From Myrica gale (lineage: Eukaryota; Streptophyta; Magnoliopsida; Fagales; Myricaceae), in the NCBI GenBank assembly GCA_963930655.1, contig OZ005601.1, positions 16,236,001-16,300,000 on the forward strand: 64,000 bases of DNA. Direction: 5' to 3'. Numbering within the stretch: position 1 is the stretch's first letter; each line of letters opens with the position of its first letter. Positions 59,608-64,000 of this stretch are shown here, in pieces. The position numbers and the translations under genes were made by a program. The notes beneath the pieces were generated by a model. That model was not told where the DNA came from. It saw only the letters and a program-made list of their open reading frames with translations, and did no database searches.

Positions 59608-59949
59608 TCAGAAAATATGACACAACACAAAGAAGAGCGACAGGAAAAGAAATGTTCCAAACCCAGCCCCACCGCCCTCAGCATCATACCCAGAGCTACC
59701 TTGCTGCGTTGAAGATGGCATGCCACGAGTTGGGAAGAATGAATAGAGCAGGTAGACAAGCAATAGAAGGAAAAGTAACAGCAGCATCAAGGTAGAAAAG
59801 GCATCAGTACCTTCTTCTTGATCTGTTCCCAGCTTCAGTACAGAGACAACATTTTCAAGAATGCTTACCAGTGTAGAGCCATAGATAAACCATCCCAAGA
59901 CCGCCACCACGAGCGAAGGCACCAATGGCGATGGCCCTCTCTCCCCCAT
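59608..59949 (-). CDS. Small membrane protein, hypothetical
   Basis: A 113-residue single-exon frame starting MGERGPSPLVPSLVVAVLGW. Two hydrophobic stretches are visible: PLVPSLVVAVLGWFIYGSTL (residues about 8-27) and LMLLLLFLLLLVYLLYSFF (about 53-71), with a shorter hydrophobic C terminus (FLFLSLFFVLCHIF). Between them lies an acidic loop; a Gly/Ser/Gln-rich stretch follows the second segment. The shape is that of a small plant membrane protein; I do not recognise the family. It lies in its own block of A+T-rich flank with no neighbour overlap. It could be the end of a longer gene if upstream exons exist beyond 59949. Confidence 0.55.
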   Translation of the reverse strand: MGERGPSPLVPSLVVAVLGWFIYGSTLVSILENVVSVLKLGTDQEEGTDAFSTLMLLLLFLLLLVYLLYSFFPTRGMPSSTQQGSSGYDAEGGGAGFGTFLFLSLFFVLCHIF

Positions 59950-61599
59950 TAACTTGTTTTAGTTCGTACGCACAAGCGTGAGGGTTTAGAACTGGTACGA
60001 TATATCTAAAAAAAAGAAGCAGCATTTCGGTAGTTGAGAGCACAGATGACTTCTGGACAATCTGATTCTTCTCATTGGGTTAAGCTTTGGTTAGTTGAGC
60101 TATTCCAACTGCTCCACGTCATTTCTGGAGTTATTTAGAATTGATCCAACTCGGAGAGCAAGCAGACGATCTTTCTCATAGATTAATTGAGAAGAAATGC
60201 TTAATTTCTTTTATATGTTAATCTTAGTGGGTTGTGACATAGGAGTATGCATCTAAAAGGACAACCTTCTAAGTTGGCTGCTGACATGGAATTCTACACC
60301 TAAAAGGAGAAATGATTTGTTTCTTTATGCTTTTCAAGATTTCTAAAGGTGCGGAGAACTCAAAATAGTTGTACGGCAGGAGTGAAGATTTGCGGATAAA
60401 TGCCTCGACAACCTAATAACAACAAAAAGACATCGATATTGAAAAGTAAATATCAGTCGACATTCCAACAATGAACAACTGACAAATGGGTTGTTTTGGA
60501 GTTGAATTCTGGGGGACCACAACGAATTAACTGAATGCTCCGGCAGAATTTAAGAAAAACGGAAATCAGACATGAAGTTGGATGCCTATTGAAAATGATA
60601 ATTATTCTCGACTTAGTTGTACCAACTATCCCTATAGTTTTACTTTATGACAAATTGATCCCTAAGATTTGAAATTTAACAAATTGATCTCTAGAGTCAC
60701 ATGTTCGTGACATTCTAGTCTCTCTTATCAGTTTTCCATTACACTACTAATAAAATTTGATGACATAAAATTTTATATAAATTTAAAAAATTATAAAAAA
60801 CATATAGAACAAAAATTAGAAATCTTTAGAATAAAATAAATTTTTGAAGGCTCTGGCCTCTCAAGAAATGCTACTACAATGAGCCTGACTGACCGTTTTG
60901 AGGCTTGTGCCTTCAATTATGAAAGCAATTATTTATAATTATTATTTTCTAAAAGTTTATTTTTTCAATTTTTAGAGTTTTTTGCGCTTTGTCAAATTTA
61001 TTTTATTAAATGACTCCAATATTTTTCAACCTTTTTATCTTTTTATATTTTTTTAAAAAAATCTTGTAAAATGCCACATTATCAAAATTTGGTTAGAAAC
61101 TTAATAAAAGACTAACAGGAGGACTGGAATGCCCCTATCGTCCCATTGAGAAAAGGGCAGGATTAAAATAAAATTCGATGTCGTCGTAAACCAGAATAAA
61201 GTACATTCCTAAGAAACGAAATATTCTGTCCAAAATGAACACGAAAAAGGCAGAAAAGCTGCAATCACCCAGATATCATATACGATGAATAGTGTGAGTA
61301 GAGAAAGACAAGAGGAAGCTGTCTCTGAATAAAATGGACTCATCACTGAACACAAAACACAGAAGGTTGGAAAAGAACTCAGTTTCTAAACATCTTGATG
61401 TTAGCCATCCCCACATGCAGTCAAAAAGAGATACAAAGGGAGAGACAGATTGCTGCTGTTTATATAAATAACAAAACTGATACACTGTTATTACCATGGA
61501 GAAAGCATTTGTCAAATGTTATCCTGCACTATCCCTGCCACTACAAAAGTACAACCCTGTATAAAGCTATTTGAAAAGACGATTCAGGACTGGCTACAC
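59950..61599. other. A+T-rich spacer; right end probably a 3' untranslated region
   Basis: 60600-60760 has ATTGATCCC phrases like one arm of a MITE, but no second arm was found. 61270-61599 probably holds the 3' end of the minus-strand gene to its right. Confidence 0.35.
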
Positions 61600-62262
61600 T
61601 CACTCTCCATCTATACCACTGTCCAAAGATGTAGGCGTGTACCGCAGATGTTGCTCATAAAAGTTGATCAACTAGAACAAGAAAATAATACAGTATGAAT
61701 TATGGTGATACAAAATAACTAGTAACCATATTCATCACTATTGACCCCAAAAGTAAAGTAAATTACCAGAAGTGGATTGTTAGCCTTGAGAAATTTGTTA
61801 TCCACCGTGACTTCTGTTCCATCAGACCTTTATCAAAGCAACCACAATAGTAATCAGGAGATTAAAACTCTTAAGATTTAATGTTTTACATATAGAAGTT
61901 GACCATTGCTGCTCGTATGGGAAAGTTAAAGAAATATTCTTCTCATAAAATTTCTCAACTGCGATCATATTTGGTGATGAATGATAAGTGACACATTGTA
62001 CCAGTTCCCTTGTATGAGCCATTGGTCATCTTATGCATGACATGCAATTTGCATTTAGGCGTTTGGCAATGATGTTAATGACTCAATTAGAATGTCTGCG
62101 TCCCTTTGAAAAAGTAGCATTTGGTTTGGTGTTGACAGCTTTATTTAGAAAGCCAGCATTTAGACATTTTTGATAAGTCGGTTACCATATTATTCTCACT
62201 AATCTGGAGAACACGACTCTTTGTTCTAGCATCCTGGACATAAAGTGAGAACGTAAGCATTT
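61600..62262 (-). CDS. Last three exons of an unidentified gene
   Basis: Three phase-consistent minus-strand exons: 62262-62186, 61827-61767 and 61671-61600 (stop TGA at 61600-61602). GT/AG junctions are present at each intron (358 and 95 bp). They encode about 69 residues: HFMSRMLEQRVVFSRLVRII, then WSDGTEVTVDNKFLKANNPL, then INFYEQHLRYTPTSLDSGID before the end. The second and third exons look most convincing; the first is supported by phase only. Upstream exons were not located within 62263-64000, and I do not recognise the protein. The low substitution-tolerant look of the last two exons suggests a real host gene rather than a transposon. Confidence 0.5.
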
Positions 62263-64000
62263 CTGCTTGGATAGATTATCTTCTAACCCTGGCAGGTCGA
62301 ACTGTTGTCTTATCTTTCCACATATGGTATAAAAAAGATGCTAAACAATTGACTACAAGAGTCAACTATGTATATTCCAGCTATACTGTATGCTTTTGCA
62401 TGGATATAGTCACCAATGCGATTAGCTTTAACCGTAAAATCAAGAGTAAGGTGTGATCAAGATCAGTGAGACCGTTAGATTCTGTGGTGACATTCCATAC
62501 AAGCATGAAGCCAGACAGATTGTGCATGTGCTTGGATTGGGTTGAACACCGTTAGAAGGATGTTACAATGAAACTAAAAGCACAAATCAAAGTTCTCAAT
62601 TAGAATTCTGTTAAATCAGTTGTCTAAAGGGTGCATGATTTGATCAAATCCTAAAAGCAACTTTAGCTGTGATATCAGTATAAACTGATACATTAAAACA
62701 AAGGAATTATGCTTGACACAGACGTGACAGGGGGACAGGGTTTTAAAAAGTAGTGTTCCAAATCAAGAACAAACTATGCTACCATAACAAAGAAAGCTAG
62801 AAATTTCTTCTGCCCAGGGATTCAGGGGGAAGGGAATGCAGAAAAGTTCGGGTGTTAAATTAATTGCCAATGCAAAGGAGCATTATGTATACTCTAATAA
62901 ATGACTCGCTAATGATTAAAGTAGTGTCAGATTATATAGGCGCTAGGTGTGCCGATATATCTATGCGTATGTCATGAACAGGCTGTCCTATCAGGGCAGC
63001 TGCCGATGCAACAAAGCTTTTGGTTCCCCCTCTGACCCATCAAGACCCATATATTAGAAAGGGTTCAGCTTAAGGCCTTAAATGAACATATGTCTGGAAC
63101 AAGGTTAAGGGTAACCGTATTCAGAGCTACCTAAGGGAAGAAATCTTTCTTCATAAATAGAGGGATTGGTCATCCTGGAAAGGAGATATTCAATTGCTAT
63201 TCCTTCTCTTAGCTTACCCACAATAAGATTCTACGACTATGATTTCTCCTGGAGACTAGGACTGAGTTCCCAACTCCAAATTCTAGCACAACCAGATGCC
63301 ATCTTTTATTCCTATAAGAAAAGTTCCCAGTAAACATTTTATAGGATTAAAATTAGCCTATAATGCCATCACATTACTTGATTTTAACATCTAGAACTTC
63401 AATCGTAATATATTTTCCTCAGCTGTTATAGCTGAAAGGAGGGAAAGTCAGACACGTACTTGTACACACACACACGCAATAGGGGAGATGTACATACAGA
63501 TGGCAAACAAGAGTACACATGCAAGCGTAGGTGCGGAAATTCGTATATCAGATATATTAAAACAATTGTTATCATCAACTACTGAATGTAAACTAAGTCT
63601 GCATTTGCTTATGCTACATACCAAAATGTACAGAAATCAGTAGTCTTAGGATCCTTCCCCCCCACCATCAGCTCTCTAAGCTTGCTTATAATTCATTATT
63701 ACTGCTATATACACTAACACCTCATTATTCTTGGTCAATAAAACAATTTCAACCTCCCTTGACTATATTTTCTTGTGACATGGGAACCTCAATTACTAAT
63801 GAGAATTTTATGTATCAAAACAGCCAACAATTTTTGGCACATGTAGGAGAAAACTCCAAACCTTTCTGTGTGATGATAAAGTTTCAACAGCACCAAATAA
63901 GTTGTTCTGGGCCACTGGATAACTTTCTTAGGGTCTTATCTCAGCAAAATCTCTAGCTGGGTCAAATGTTTTCTACGTGCTCACCATGCATGCCAATTAT
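62263..64000. other. Probably intron or upstream part of the gene at 61600, no exon identified
   Basis: No domain or splice-consistent open frame was recognised. A (CA)n-like run ACACACACACACGC lies near 63465. Confidence 0.3.

Overview
This is a transposon-dense piece of a flowering-plant nuclear genome, most likely a eudicot. The evidence is plant-type host genes (an ankyrin/PGG membrane protein, an RPS2 retrocopy), plant-type transposons (CACTA/En-Spm, Mutator-type MITEs, a Tekay-like Ty3/Gypsy chromovirus, a TRIM, L1 LINEs) and A+T-rich intergenic DNA. No bacterial, phage or CRISPR features were seen.

Host genes are few. A six-exon minus-strand gene (6088-11222) encodes an ankyrin-repeat protein with an N-terminal DUF4219/gag-like domain and a C-terminal PGG membrane domain; its exon phases agree across all five introns. 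A small membrane-protein gene (59608-59949, minus) and the last three exons of an unidentified gene (61600-62262, minus) lie near the right end. Broken host copies are an RPS2 retrocopy (17305-17663) and a fragment of an SPT5-family gene, probably the SPT5-like/KTF1 silencing factor, carried inside a CACTA transposon.

Layout: 1-2158 is part of a long LTR. 2159-4840 is an L1 LINE with an inverted 5' part, followed by two head-to-head MITEs. 5391-11222 is the ankyrin gene, with an L1 fragment in one intron. 11423-16041 is a CACTA element with matching ends, inserted about 200 bp upstream of the ankyrin start codon and carrying the SPT5-family fragment. 16.2-18.7 kb holds L1 debris and the RPS2 retrocopy. 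18.9-19.5 kb looks like organellar DNA. At 20077 a second CACTA family begins; its right arm probably resumes at 45863, so the 26 kb between would be later insertions: a TRIM, solo LTRs (22258-29302 containing 24223-27554, then 29760-33813), a gypsy-type Transposase_28 fossil, organelle-like DNA and a young Gypsy element (37425-45857) that itself carries a MITE.

47.3-50.1 kb is a second Transposase_28 fossil, 51015-51317 a second 9-bp-duplication MITE, 53590-53950 a CACTA end fragment, and 54866-58085 a CACTA element whose interior is studded with the palindrome GATCGATC. Most insertions were bounded by target-site duplications read directly from the sequence: 5 bp for LTR elements, 3 bp for CACTA, 9 bp for the Mutator-like MITEs.

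The region reads as a sink for nested transposons next to a working defence-type gene. The most unusual item is the transposon that carries part of a gene of the RNA-directed DNA methylation machinery and sits beside that gene.
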